DNA of 64,000 nt from Gymnopus androsaceus JB14 (GCA_009733575.1 ML769461.1:1-64000), one strand, 5' to 3'. Numbered from the stretch's first letter, positions 44,824 through 56,113 are shown. Program-made: numbers and translations. The notes: a model not told the origin generated them from the sequence alone.

Positions 44824-45564
44824 GCTGAGTTCGTTGGAAGTGGATAGGAATGCCAGCGTACATTGTTTGGAACGGTTATAAGGCTACGAGCAGAAAGAAT
44901 CAGAAGAAAAGACAATAAGGGCGCCTACTTCAATACGGGCGCTAATTTAACTTTCCCTTTTAAGCTTACCGACAATAATAACAACGACAGCCAAACGAAA
45001 GCAGATTGCATTGAGCACGAGTCGGAAATTGGAGGCATATTCTTTTACTTTTGCTTTGAAGCGAGGCAAACGAAAAGATCTTTTAAAGAAGGAGAGAGAT
45101 GAACATTTTTGCTTCTGAAGTGCCTACTACTGCTCTTCTCATCGACTCCATCGATCTCAGTCTTTTCTCTTAACCCTATGATCGTCCCTCCTTATCCTCC
45201 CTTCCACTCCTTATGACGATGGGGTGGAAGAGAATTCGTCGACTCAACTTGTCGCTCCGGATCCTGGACTCGATTATTACTGAAATATCGAACGTTTCTA
45301 TAGGCTTACTGTTGCCCCCGGTCATGACCTCGGGATCCGTACGATGGCGCGCAAGCTCCGCGCTACCAAACTTGCATACGGCGAGGTACACCCGTCGACT
45401 CTCATGCTTATTAACAATGCGTTTGCAGGACACTATTGCTTACGCGGCATTCAAACCACCGTGGCACCAATCTGTCGAGTCGATTAACATTCCAGAGCCA
45501 TATGTACTGTGTCCACTGTCAAGTTCTGCGGTCCTCTCTCGCCGTCTCTTGGCACCTTGAACGG

Positions 45565-45570
45565 TATAAA
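45565..45570 (+). promoter_or_regulatory. TATA box of the small secreted-protein gene
   Basis: TATAAA 59 bp upstream of ATG 45624, followed by a CT-rich stretch (CATCTCACCTCTTCCACA) just before the start. Confidence 0.65.
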
Positions 45571-45623
45571 AACGAAAGTATACGGTTGTACGCTGCAGAA
45601 CAAGGCATCTCACCTCTTCCACA

Positions 45624-46180
45624 ATGAAGTTCAACACGGCCATCTTCGCTTCCGCAGCCTCCATCCTCTTCTCTGCTGCTACTCATGTTAGTGCAACTGC
45701 GACCCCTGTCCTCACTGCCAGGGACAGTCTTCCGACGTTGTACAATGGCCAGAACATCTCATTCGAGTACTCGGACATAATCGTGTCGGGGAGCAACCTG
45801 TTTGGAATTGGCTGCCAGCCTTATGGAGAAGCAACTCCTTCGAATCTTTTCGCTGCTGAGTACGTAAACCCTTTTCATCCATGACAAGTAATTGATCTTT
45901 TGTACTACAGTGAATTCGGCGCTTCAGAGTGGGATGCTACTACCGTCCTCGGGATCTACGATTACGACCTTGTCAACGCGACTTATGTCTTGCAATTCCC
46001 CTTCTTCGACCCGGGTACAGCATACAGTACGTGTTTCCCTGATCATCTTTCTCTCCCCATCCTCATTTTTTTCTAGCTGTGTCGATGTTCGAATATGATA
46101 TTACCACTGGCGCCGTCGTACGCGCCAACCTCAAAAATCAGTCGTTTATCTGGGTCAATAGGCCTGGTCAGGAAGATTGA
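45624..46180 (+). CDS. Small secreted protein, 151 aa
   Basis: Exons 45624-45859, 45911-46026 and 46077-46180 join in frame to 152 codons; the introns are 51 and 50 nt, GT-AG. The N-terminus MKFNTAIFASAASILFSAATHVSA is a clear signal peptide. The mature part has NGQNISFEYSDIIVSGSNLFGIGCQPYGEATPSNLFAA, WDATTVLGIYDYDLVNATYVLQFPFFDPGTAY and SMFEYDITTGAVVRANLKNQSFIWVN, with several N-glycosylation sequons (NIS, NAT, NQS) and probably a compact beta fold. No enzyme motif is visible. This looks like one of the small secreted proteins common in mushroom-forming fungi; function unknown. The strong TATA box suggests regulated high expression. Confidence 0.75.
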
Positions 46181-47134
46181 TAGAGAAGCTGGTCCAGGAT
46201 ATACGAACAATATTTGTAGTATAATTGACTAAGAATTCTTAAAAATTGAGTGTTAGCGTCGGCGCCGATTTAACTTTCCTTTCTTTCACTCTCATCCAGA
46301 ATTAAAACGCGTCCATGTTTTGTGAATCTACTCTACCACATGATCTTTTCTTACCTTTGATTGTGGCGATTCCTCAAACTTGGAATTCCGAACCGATATT
46401 GACTCCCTAATTCCGTTCCGATGCCTTGATAGTCATCCCGCCGTCAGCGGTCCTACCTCCCATCGCATGCGAATGCGATGTTATATTGGACGTTCCCGAG
46501 ACACAACTCGCTACGGTACTGCGCTGCTTCTTTCTGTCTAACGGACTCGAAACTCCCGTATATTGTGAGTTATCACTTCATGTATTTTAGCATCTATGTA
46601 TTCTATTCAGACTGCTATTCAGTTTTGTTTCAATATGATATTCATCTACGCCCATTGAGGAATAAGTTGTACATCCCAATTTACCGTTATTGACTGTTCA
46701 TATCCACCATGTTCTTACTGGGATTTCGCACCTTCATGCCTACTTTCTACTGCTTCCGAATTAATGAGCATGACTCCAAACCGATCGCGATCCCAGAAGA
46801 AAGCCAAGCATTTTTACCGAGGTGCTACAATACGAGGCCAATGTGAAGGACAGTACTCTCAATCGTTGCAGCTGGTTTTGCCAAGATATCTCGGATACGC
46901 GGCGTAACGGTACATCAAACAGAGCTTTGCCAAGACTGAGTCGCCTGTCTTAAGCTCCGTGATAGTGCCAGGCACTTACTTCTTCCCACCCAAATCAAGA
47001 TGTTTTACTTATAAACGGCTAATCCGTAGCCATCTGGTTTCAAGTACGACTGGTTCGTCTCTCTCCCCCCCCACTAGCAGGACTAGTTTATCGTTTTCGA
47101 CGCTCCCCAACCTCGTATATTTCTCCTTCACTTC
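46181..47134. other. Intergenic stretch between the two secreted-protein genes
   Basis: About 950 bp with no supported ORF or repeat. It presumably holds the terminator of the upstream gene and the promoter of the downstream gene. A pyrimidine-rich run (CTCTCTCCCCCCCC) lies at about 47060-47073, 65 bp before the next ATG, and TATAAACG occurs at about 47010. Confidence 0.4.
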
Positions 47135-48719
47135 ATGATTCATTTCATCTACGGTTCTCTTTTGCTACTATCTATCGCCAAGGTCGCCACTGCAGGTCCA
47201 CTTCCCACAAAGCCTGTCGTGGATGTTCGTCTGGATCGCAGTCCCAGCGTTGACAACTTGTATCTACCCTCTACTGGTCAAGTTTGGCATTACCTCGATG
47301 ACAGTATCGGTAGCGCCTCTGTAGATTACAATTCGAACGATGTAGAGTTCATTTCTACTACCGATCAAGGTTTGACTCTACGTCCTAGCGGTGGCGTAGC
47401 CATTGCAGAGGGTGTAACGAGAATGGTGAGACGGAAAGTAGCTCCTCCCAAACCGAATGGTGGCGGGTCATCAGTGAATACACCGGGCGGTGGCATGCAA
47501 AAGGCTGGACAGGTAATGGGGGACGTAGCCAAGGTCACTGCGCAAGTAGGGGCCGAAGTCGAGGGGATTCCTATAATAGGGGAGATCCTCGGAACAGCAT
47601 TAGAAGCCGTAACTGCCTTCTTGAATATTTTGTCGAAAGTGTTCTCTATAGTCGGGGAAATGGAAAAGAAGAGCGCCGAAGTGAGTTTAGTCACTAGTGC
47701 CTATTGTATTTCTCTCACTTTGATCTGTAGGAACGGTTAGTTTCGTGGTCAAATTTCTGCTTGGTGCATAGCGTTCTGATGCCGCTATTTTGTAGGGGAA
47801 AGTTTACCACGAAGACTGTGGAGGCATTCTTGAAAGGTGTGTTCAAGTTGACCGAAATAGCTAAATTCTCAATAATCGCGGTCCTCTTTTAGTTCACCCT
47901 CAATGGAATGTCGTCGTCGCTTATCAAAGTGATGAACATGTTTTCTATGGTCAAGGTGAACAGGGTAAGGATTGGTCTCACCAAAATACTGATACCCATA
48001 CTGTGCGTTAGTTCGATTGGATCAGTGTCATGATATTGACGCGCTTACCATTGTCTTAGATCCTTGGGCAATACAAGTATGATATCTACGGCAGTACGTA
48101 TTTCCTGAACAACCATATATACAAAAATGACTGAATGCTACCCTATCCTAGCTCATGCAGGCATTTTCATCCTCAAGGGAGATGGTGGTTTTCAAAATGT
48201 AACTGCTTCTCACATATGTCATTACTCTTTCTTACCTCTTGGAACAGTGGGCATACATGAAAACTTCCCAAGTTAAAGCTGTAGGGGATCAGAACCATCG
48301 TCTGATATTGTGAGTTCAAACTCTCATCCTACGCAACAAAGTGCTTAATGCAAGGACCTGAAAACAGCTCTGGACCCCCGCCGAAGAACACACCTAAGGG
48401 AGACATCAACGTCCATCTTATTCAATATAACAAAGGCAATGACGGAAATAACAAGAATTTCGACATAGTTGCAATCGTGTATATTGGGCCAACGTGCGTT
48501 GGATTCAGCGGAGACAAGGATTTAGGTAGCGCGATCACCATCACTAGCCAGCTACACGACACTATCATAATCACCGCTACCAACAAAAACGACAAGTATG
48601 CGGCCTTGGACATTGCGTATAAAGGCAAACATATTCATACCGACTCTAATGCTTGTAAGATGGGGGATTATGACTGGGGCAGATCTAGGCAAGGGGATTG
48701 CAAAATTGGCAGTGCTTAA
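47135..48719 (+). CDS. Secreted protein with 5-nt microexon, eight exons, 398 aa
   Basis: Exons 47135-47680, 47731-47735, 47796-47836, 47893-48002, 48060-48093, 48152-48198, 48248-48309 and 48368-48719 join to 399 codons with GT-AG introns and no stop. The start MIHFIYGSLLLLSIAKVATAGPLP is a signal peptide. Residues about 115-180 are Gly/Ala-rich and amphipathic (VMGDVAKVTAQVGAEVEGIPIIGEILGTALEAVTAFLNILSKVFSIVGEMEKKSAEE). The C-terminal half is polar and beta-like (VHPQWNVVVAYQSDEHVFYGQ, DINVHLIQYNKGNDGNNKNFDIVAIVYIG). I recognise no named family. The hydrophobic helix pair ahead of a soluble domain could be membrane-active, but that is speculation. Confidence 0.75.
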
Positions 48720-49125
48720 TGCTAGGAGAACATGCCTACCCTTCCATCTGTGTCGTTCCTTCGGTATAAATTTTGCTGCAGTTTTGTGCTGTGGTGTCCT
48801 CTTGAAAGGCTCTGTTCCCCATAGTATACTAGCTTTTGTATACTTAGTTCATGCACTTCCGTCTCGCTGTTCAAGCTAGTAGATTCGTTCCAAGTATCAT
48901 CACTCTTCAGCCTTGTAAACCATAAGTATACTGTACCTGTCTTAACTGCTATTCTGGTGAGGTAGGCGTCAGGCGCAAACGGGGACATCACACGATGAGC
49001 CCAGAAATTCATTACAAATAAAGAAAATGTATCAAAAATCACTAATGCTTGAGGTTCAAAATCTGGCTCTACAGCAGCCAGATTTTGTGAACAGAGACAA
49101 TTCAATTTTCTGATACATTTTCTTG
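48720..49125. other. 3' flank with a short inverted repeat
   Basis: AAGAAAATGTATCA (49021-49034) and TGATACATTTTCTT (49111-49124) are perfect complements enclosing 76 bp, directly next to a MITE. They may be the ends of a tiny foldback element. No gene. Confidence 0.5.
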
Positions 49126-49463
49126 TACTGTACTCTTCCAAACAAGTGTTCAGTCATGCATCACATTGGCCCAAAGTGAACAGCTCACAGCAGGGTGTCA
49201 CTAGTCACTTGGGGTTGTCAATACCATGACAAAAAAGGCTGAAAAAATACCAGAAAAAAAACTTAAATTTGCCTCAAACTACTCATAAACAAGCCAGAAA
49301 TAGCTTGGAATAAGGTAATTATGAAAAAAAGTACACATACTCTACCCCCAGTGAAGAGTTCACAACTCAGTCACAGGTCACTGTGATCTATGAACACTTA
49401 GAATTCTGAATAGGGCAAGTCACATGTCACACACTGTGAACACTTGCACCATTGTCCACAGTA
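49126..49463. mobile_element. TA-flanked MITE family, copy 1
   Basis: Begins TACTGTACTCTTCC and ends CACAGTA. Interior shared with 54451-54831 and 60425-60800: GAACAG(T/C)TCACAG near the left, CTGTGATCTATGAACACTTAGAATTCTGAATAGGG near the right. The right terminus has diverged. Confidence 0.75.
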
Positions 49464-50345
49464 GACCTTGTTTATCCATTTTTGGAAAGGATTGAGAAAG
49501 TGATAGGAAATTATGGTTTCCCATTTTCCTATGCAAGAAAGCAATTTAATCTCTGCCCGGAAATTTTGAGAAAGAGATTAACTACACTGGTGGCCAAAAC
49601 TGATGGATCCCCCAATTGGGAAGGTGGGCACTGCTCAAAATTTGTTACCATTGCATTGAACAGCAGCAGTGCTGTACAAAGTAGAGTTTATATATTCTAG
49701 CCTACAGTACATAATATAGTTGTGCAGCAGTGAGAAGTATTTAAAAATTTAGCAATATTTGCTAAAAATCTTTCATTACTATAACGTAAATGATGCTCAT
49801 CTTTTCCGCTATAAGGTGATGAGACCTGTTCGGAGTTCCGAGTAACAGGCCAGAGACGAGTTGCGGGGATACATATCATATACTCCTTGTATTACTAGTA
49901 CTCATCATTATCTTGAGTCTTGAATCTTGAACATAATTTTTTGTCAAAATGATCTCTAGATTTGGTATTTGCCAGCTGTGATTAGCACGGGATGAGTCGC
50001 AAAGAGGATATACATCTTTAGATTGAAGTAGGACCTAAGCTAATGTATGTCTCACATCCAACTGAGGGAAAATGTGGAAGTAATGTACCATTCAATCGAT
50101 TCGGCTGTCACAGGTCACGGAGGTCTTGAAATTGAACAGGTCACAGGTCACATTTCAAAAGTGCCAAAAATTTTTGGCATGACATGCCCAAAATTGCCTC
50201 AGAAACACAAAATTTTGCTGGGTCACATGGCTCCACCGCAAGGTGCCGAATCCAGGGTTGGTCACAATCACAAGAGCCTGCCGAATCAATTGAAATGGTA
50301 CAGTATACTCCTTGTGCCTGGGTAGAATCTCAAGTATTAAGACTT
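49464..50345. other. Unassigned stretch
   Basis: No gene. At 49817-49856 a 40-bp stretch is nearly the complement of 55747-55786 (core TACTCGGAACTCCGAACAGG). At 50100-50240 there are GTCACAGGTCAC motifs like those of the TA-flanked MITEs, probably a decayed relative. Confidence 0.4.
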
Positions 50346-50603
50346 CATCAGCAAAACCTGGGTGAACTGGATAGTGCTATCCAGCACTCATAGCACTCAT
50401 AGTACCCATAGCAAGGTCCCCATCTATCCAGAGCTATGGGCTGCTATGGATTGCTATAGAGCATGACATCTGTCAACAGGCAATATAATTTGGGAAGTCC
50501 ATAGTAACTCATAGCTACCCATAGCAGTTCATAGCAGTTCATAGTTCTATGGCTGCTATGGCTTGCTATAACAGCTATGGCAATTATCCAGGTTTTGCTG
50601 ATG
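50346..50603. mobile_element. CATCAG-terminated MITE, copy 1 (258 bp)
   Basis: Left end CATCAGCAAAACCTGG, right end its exact complement. The interior is a dense array of CATAGCA / TGCTATG words in both orientations (about 50385-50580). About 90% similar by eye to 61733-62020. Confidence 0.85.
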
Positions 50604-50989
50604 TTGGAGAGAAAAACTATATTGCATGAGACATTGATAAACTCAAAGCAGGAAGCTCAAAACAGGAAGGCTTGTCACCGTGGTTGTGGTTTGAGCCAAG
50701 TGTCTTGGACAGTCACTAGCACCAATTAGCGCACATGCATTTCTTTCTTTTGAACATCAACAATGAATGATCACCTAATTTTGCTCAACATAACCTTGTT
50801 TTGTCTCCTTCATGATGAAAAATGTCCCAGTTTTCTCTTCTATAAATCAGCCCTGAAAACATCTACTATTTATGAGTACAGCATGGAGGAACTCTCCTGG
50901 AGTCCATCGCCGCCCTTGTCAGTCCGTCTCTAGGACCTCATTCAATCCTATAAACAATCCTCTTCCTCTTGTTGTAATTGCAATATGAT

Positions 50990-51096
50990 GGATCCAGAAG
51001 CTAGACAATGTGTAGATGTTATCCTCAGCATGCTCATGGCCATCATCAAGAACAACTCAGCTTATTCCACCAAGGCCAATCCATGTCCAAAAATAT
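50990..51096 (+). pseudogene. ARMC8/GID5-like relic, left part
   Basis: The plus strand encodes MDPEARQCVDVILSMLMAIIKNNSAYSTKA, matching SPAVDAILSVLMAIIKNNSAHSAKA of the intact armadillo gene in this window. It is cut by a 2.2-kb element; the right part resumes at 53266. About 36 codons present in the intact gene between the two parts are missing. Confidence 0.8.
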
Positions 51097-52066
51097 TGGG
51101 CATAGCACTTTTAGCGTAACCCCAGTAGCGTCACCCTGACGTCACCATGGTGTGACCCCTGCAGCACCCTAGCGGAGACCAAATGATATCTCAAGGGTAT
51201 GCTGGGGTGCCATCCAGATGTGATTTAGATGTAACTTTCAATATCATTGCTGTCAATGTCCTTCACATTATATCTGGCCCCACTGATCCTTGCAATTCAT
51301 CATGCACATGGTTAACGAATTGTTAGGACCCGGATTTGCAAGAATGGAATGGTCAGTAATGGCATTGATTTGATGAGGTTGAAGTACAATAACTGTTGTA
51401 AATGGCGCTTTGACCGGTGCATCAATTATGCTGATGCAATGCAGTATTTACACTTCCAAGCATCATTACTTACTCAGCTCAGCCTCTCAGTACTTACCGG
51501 ACATTATAGATACTTACAGGTACTTACTGCAGAGTACATATGGTCTACTACAAGGGCCTAGTTATCAGTATCCCTTCCTCTCAATATCACTTCTTACCCC
51601 ATACCTCGAGCATCACAGCTTTGAGTCAACGATGCACCCCCAATTATCCATGACAGTAACATGAGTATAAATAATAAGTAAGTAGGTAAATTAAGGAAAT
51701 ATAAGTAGAGGAAATCCGGAAGGAGACAAGTTGTGACAAGACCTTCATATATGCACGTAAATGTTGGTCCTTTGCAGTCCAAGGGTTGAATGTGGGGTGA
51801 CAGGATGGAACAAAGCGAGATGGCGGAGGTGAGGGTAAGGATGAAATCCTTACATGAATAATGATTGGTGGATGAATGGTCTTATTGTTGAGTTGGCAAT
51901 TTCCCCCGTGATGCTGAGGACTTATAAAAGTTGAAGTTTTAGATCTGGCACCAAGTACTCTATTGTAGTACTCTAGACGATGGATAAGAGAAAAATGATA
52001 CTTATTGAAATATAAGAAAGATGCAACAAAATGAATGCCATGCACTACTACAGGGTTTACATTTTT

Positions 52067-52491
52067 CATCAGAAAAAACTGTTTTGGGCCCAGGAGGATC
52101 TAAGGTCACCTAGTCCTCTTAGGCAACCTGAGGCATCCTAGTTGTCCCAGGAAAAAGGGTAAAACTTTGGACACCTCAGGTATCCTAGTCATCCTAGGTG
52201 TCCTGGGAGATCCTGGGATGTCCTGGGGTATCCTGGGGCATCCTGAGGCATCCTGGGATGGAACTTTTATCCTAGGATGCCTCAGGATGCTCCAGGATGC
52301 CCCAGGATACCCCAGGATGCCCCAGGATACCCCAGGACATCCCAGGATCTCCCAGGACACCTAGGATGACTAGGATACCTGAGGTGTCCAAAGTTTTACC
52401 CTTTTTCCTGGCCCAACTAGGATGCCTCAGGTTGCCTAAGAAGACTGGGTGACCTTAGATCCTCCTGGGCCCAAAACAGTTTTTGCTGATG
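52067..52491. mobile_element. CATCAG-terminated foldback element (425 bp)
   Basis: Ends CATCAGAAAAAACTG and CAGTTTTTGCTGATG. Nearly the whole element is one palindrome (GGGCCCAGGAGGATCTAAGG mirrored at the right) around a centre near 52267. The arms are built of repeated words such as TCCTGGGATG, CCTGGGGTATCC and CCTGAGGCATCC. It shares its termini with the 50346 and 61733 elements but not their interior. Confidence 0.85.
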
Positions 52492-52539
52492 TTGAATAAT
52501 CCTCGTTATAAAATTTACCCAGCATCTCTTTATCAAGAT

Positions 52540-52810
52540 TGGCATGCACTTTGATTACATTTAGTGTCACTCAAGTGTTATTTTTATTGAATTTACCATC
52601 ACCCAAGTGTAACTTTTGCTAAATTTAGTGTAACCCAGACGCTAGTTTTATTACATTTTGCATCACTCAAGCATCAATTTTGCTAAATTTGGCGTAACCC
52701 AGATGCTACTTATATTACACCAGCGTTAACTTTGTTGAATTTTGCGTGACCCAAGTGTAGCTTTTGTTAAATCTGGTGTCATCCCAGTGTGGATTTTATT
52801 AAATTCAAAG
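52540..52810 (+). repeat. Degenerate tandem array, units about 35 bp
   Basis: Repeated pattern of TTTTGCTAAATTT(A/G)G(C/T)GTAACCCAG.(A/C)GCTA, alternating with TTATTACATTTTGCATCACTCAAGC. At least seven units with drift, inside the 2.2-kb TIR element. The GTAACCC word recurs in the element's termini. Confidence 0.7.
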
Positions 52811-53265
52811 TCACTTCAGCATAATGTCTCATTGATTTAGTACCACCGTACTTGGCTACAATTATTAGATGCTGTACTACTTAACTAATTTATGGTTTAC
52901 CAACACAGCAAAGTGTACTGAGCTATTGGAGTCCAGCTAATTGCATGATTTGCATCCAATTATCCAAAATTTATTCCAAGTCTTCTGAGTCACAAAGCTT
53001 CCAAGAAATTGCAGTAAGTATGTACATCATGATACTACAGTCTTATCACTCGAACTTCCACCTAATGATTAGTGATAAATACTTAGTGAAATATAGAAAA
53101 GTTCGTTGTCTTGAAGTGAGCACATAGATGAGTGTTGCATGTAGGTTGTTAAATACCTATTTAAGGTTGACACCAGGGTGACGCTAAATATTTAGCATCA
53201 CCCTAGCATCACCTGGCATCACCTGGTGTAACGGTTATGCTAGGGTTACGCTAAAAGCTATAGGC

Positions 53266-53375
53266 CCAAAAATATCCCCTCTACCTCTGCTCCATGCACC
53301 TCCATCAATAGTTTTCACCAGTCCCGAATGGCTGGAACAGGACCTTGATCAACCAAATATTCACTTAAGAGTAAA
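53266..53375 (+). pseudogene. ARMC8/GID5-like relic, right part
   Basis: Reads ISPLPLLHAPPSIVFTSPEW, then LEQDLDQPNIHLRVK, matching TISPLPPLNAPPSIVFTGPEWESWLEQDLDQPKLDIRLRE of the intact gene. In-frame deletions of a few residues are present, and nothing of the gene follows after 53375. It is on the opposite strand to the intact gene. Confidence 0.8.
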
Positions 53376-54080
53376 GTAATTTTTGGACATTGGAACCCTA
53401 GTACAGTAGTACTGAAGGTTTTAACTTTTAAGGTATTTGGCACTGCCTATCTGGATACTTTTATGAGTAACTACCATGGTATTAGCAGAATGATATTTGC
53501 AACTGCTTTTGTCTTGACAAACACACACACACACATATGATTAACTGGCAGAGTGGCTCATTGCTGTCTCGGAATCATGTTTGGAGTGCAATACGCTCTA
53601 GTCCGACCAGCCTCAATAACTTCAAAAATTAAGCAAAGAAATAAACACTTTTATAAAGCAAAGTCACACTTTGATATGTGTAACAGGGTTGCTGAATAAG
53701 GCTTCAAAAGGATTGTCTGTTAAGGGGGGTTGTTTTCAAGCAAGGGAGTTGTCAAATAGAATGATCCCATGGGGGTACACTTGTTCCTCAACTTCCAACC
53801 AGATAGATGGATTCATATTCCACACATTCTGTATAATCATGACCAAGAGTTCTTGGAATCCAATGTCTGAATGAAAATCATATTTCATGCATTTTCATTG
53901 TGAATGCAGTTTTCACATAGTGCTTAAGAAAAAAGTGAATTCCTCCCAAAGTAAAAATAGTGTTAAGGGCAGGTGAGAAGAGTGACATCATTAGCTCCTT
54001 ATATAGAAGCGCTAAAAGACATTAGGCGCTTGTAAGCTGTCTATAATCAAAACACTGCCAGTCTGTAGGTTCCTACTAAG
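53376..54080. other. Unassigned stretch with an (AC)n microsatellite
   Basis: (CA)n at about 53521-53535. A box-A-like TGGCAGAGTGG at about 53546 resembles a tRNA head, but no B box follows. A repeated-looking 67-aa frame at 53671-53874 has no recognisable domain. Confidence 0.35.
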
Positions 54081-54450
54081 GACATGATCACAGATATATT
54101 CACAAAAGCCCTTCCTTCCAATCTACACTGTAAACATTCCCTTTCCCTTGGTCTTGTCACCCATTGATTTGTCTTGGACTCCATATCACATTCTCTGCTT
54201 CTGATGGGGTGTGTTGGACCCTACTATGTATCTCCTGCTTTGACCTTCTCATTCTGGTATAGCGCTCTTTTTCTCATGTGACTCGGTGGCTCATATATAC
54301 AGCCCCGACTCCTGACTGTCAGCTGTTGACCAGCTCCACATTCTCATCTGAGGGTATGTTTTTCTTGTTCTTTTGCTACCTAGACATAGTCCTTACTCTA
54401 TGATAGTCATCATGTGCCTTCTGCTATATTCTAGAACTCCCCCTCCATCA
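54081..54450 (+). mobile_element. Copia 3'-end remnant
   Basis: DMITDIFTKALPSNLHCKHSLSLGLVTH (54081-54167) matches the C-terminus of Copia RNase H (pattern D..TKAL......F...LGL). It is followed by a purine-rich GATGGGGTG and a likely LTR start TGTTGGACCC at 54212, with a TATATA box at about 54295. The LTR is cut at 54451 by a MITE. Confidence 0.65.
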
Positions 54451-54831
54451 TACTGTACTCTTCCGACCAAGTGTTCAGTCACGTGTCACATCAGCCCAAA
54501 ATGAACAGTTCACAGAAGGGTGTCACTGGTCACTTGGGGTTGTGAACACCGTGACAACCAAAACAAAAAAAAATTCTCAAGATAGTTCAAAAAATACTTT
54601 TAAAAAACTCAAATTTTCCTCAGTCTACATATAAACAAACCAGAAATAGTTTCAAATAAGGTAAAATGAAGATCATATTGTGAAATAAGTACAGATAATC
54701 CACCAGAATCCACTCCCAGTGAACAGTTCACAGGTTGGTCACAGGTCGCTGTGATCTGTGAACACTTAGAATTCTGAACAGGGTAGGTCACTTGTCACAC
54801 CCTGTGAACACTTGGTCGGAAGAGTACAGTA
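54451..54831. mobile_element. TA-flanked MITE family, copy 2 (best preserved)
   Basis: Terminal inverted repeats CTGTACTCTTCCGACCAAG / complement, bounded by TA on both sides as in Tc1/mariner-type insertions. Interior rich in GTCAC and GTGAACA words. 381 bp including both TA dinucleotides. Confidence 0.85.
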
Positions 54832-54900
54832 TATTTGAAGCCCTGAGTAATCCACTCTTCTTATTGTATTTTAAAAAGATTCATGGCACGAATTTGTGAG

Positions 54901-55530
54901 TAGGGATGCCCACCGTACCCGTAGTACAGTGAGTACGGGTTACCGTTACGGATACGGACCCGTACCGTCAGCCAATTTGGAGCTCATGCTACGGTACGGG
55001 TCCGGTACGGATACTCACCCGTACATTCCGTATTGAGACATCCGTTACGGCCGTGTACGGGAAGTTACGGTCTTTTCCAAATTAAGTTATTCAGAGTGTT
55101 GTTCAGCATGTCAATCTGTCAGTGTTTTGTGGGTCTCTTGTCTGAGCTGTATTCGCTGTGATTTTACTCGCTAAAATATTATGTAATTGACATGATTTCA
55201 CTTAAACGCGCAACAGACGCTCAACAGATGCTCAAGATTGACATAATTTGAGTGCTAATGTTGGACAATCATTGTCTTTGTGTGGCAAAATATTCTCAAT
55301 ATATTCTAGGTAGCGAATAAGGTATCAGTTGCGGATTTTTGTCCTCAAAATACATCCATAATATATATTTAATCAATACGGCCGTCCTACGCCCGTAGTA
55401 CCCGTACCGTATTCCGTAAGTTCCGTTGGACTTTCGAGCAGCAGTCCTACGGCACGGATACGGCTTCAAACGTGCCGTAGCGGATTCTATAGACTACGGC
55501 CGTACCCGTAACGTACGGTGGGCATCCCTA
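54901..55530. mobile_element. hAT-type MITE of 630 bp with perfect TSD
   Basis: Ends TAGGGATGCCCACCGTAC and complement. TSD TTTGTGAG on both sides (54893-54900 and 55531-55538). The subterminal 140 bp on each side are full of CCGTACCCGTA-like words in both orientations, the kind of motif array hAT transposases bind. The AT-rich core has no ORF. Confidence 0.9.
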
Positions 55531-55538
55531 TTTGTGAG

Positions 55539-56045
55539 GCAGGTCCTATTTATTATTTGAGCTCATATTCGAAGGAATTTCACTATATTAGGCTGTCACA
55601 TGCTCTGCATGTGACGTTAGCCAGAGGTGCCTGCTCTCTACCTTACCAGATCTAGATATCATTCTGATGAGAAATTTCTTTGTAAGTTTTGAGACTGAAG
55701 ATGATGATGAGTAGTACAAACAGTATATGATGTGTATTCTCACGACTTGTCTCTGGGCTGCTACTCGGAACTCCGAACAGGTCTCGCCATCTTTTGGTGG
55801 GAAATGAACACTGCTGGAGATGCCATAGATACTTAGTTCCGATAAGGCGCAGGCTCTGCAAAATCAAAACATTGGTATCATATGATGTTTTGCCATCTCC
55901 CTGGATCACTCCGGGCAGGCATGAAACAATCCTGGATTTTGATTGTTGCATTTGTCGCCGAAATTCATGTAGTGTTTGAGAAATTTTACAGTAACATCGG
56001 CTTCAACATTTGGTTGATTCCAAGCCAATGATGCTGAAGCATTGG
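55539..56045. other. Unassigned stretch, possible gene fragment
   Basis: A plus-strand frame at 55794-55979 encodes HCWRCHRYLVPIRR and CCICRRNSC, cysteine pairs that could be a decayed zinc-binding fragment. 55747-55786 matches 49817-49856 in inverted orientation. Confidence 0.3.
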
Positions 56046-56051
56046 TATAAA
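56046..56051 (+). promoter_or_regulatory. TATA box of membrane-protein gene B
   Basis: TATAAA in the context GCTGAAGCATTGGTATAAAT, conserved with the paralogue's promoter at 36380. Confidence 0.6.
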
Positions 56052-56113
56052 TCCGGCCTGTTCTGAGTGCAAGTCAAGTACTACCCTCCATATCACTCAA
56101 CATGACATCTACC

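Larger units (their letters stand above)
51097..53265. mobile_element. 2.2-kb non-autonomous TIR element inserted in the ARMC8 relic
   Basis: Inverted ends share CTTTTAGCGTAACCC (left 51109-51122; right complement at about 53243-53257). A 10-bp direct repeat CCAAAAATAT flanks it (51087-51096 and 53266-53275). No transposase is recognisable; ORFs are short. It contains a foldback element (52067-52491) and a degenerate tandem array (52540-52810). TSD length suits hAT or Mutator-like families, but this is not decided. Confidence 0.75.

Noticed and set aside
50340..50603. CRISPR-like array from repeated CATAGCA words
   Set aside because: Eukaryotic context, no regular spacer length, words in both orientations, and defined inverted termini: a MITE.
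52106..52364. Overlapping 84-aa and 65-aa ORFs rich in GILGYPG / DTSGIL repeats
   Set aside because: They are translations of the foldback palindrome's repeated words; both strands are open for that reason only.
53540..53620. tRNA gene (A-box-like TGGCAGAGTGG)
   Set aside because: No B box and no cloverleaf; at most a decayed tRNA-derived relic.
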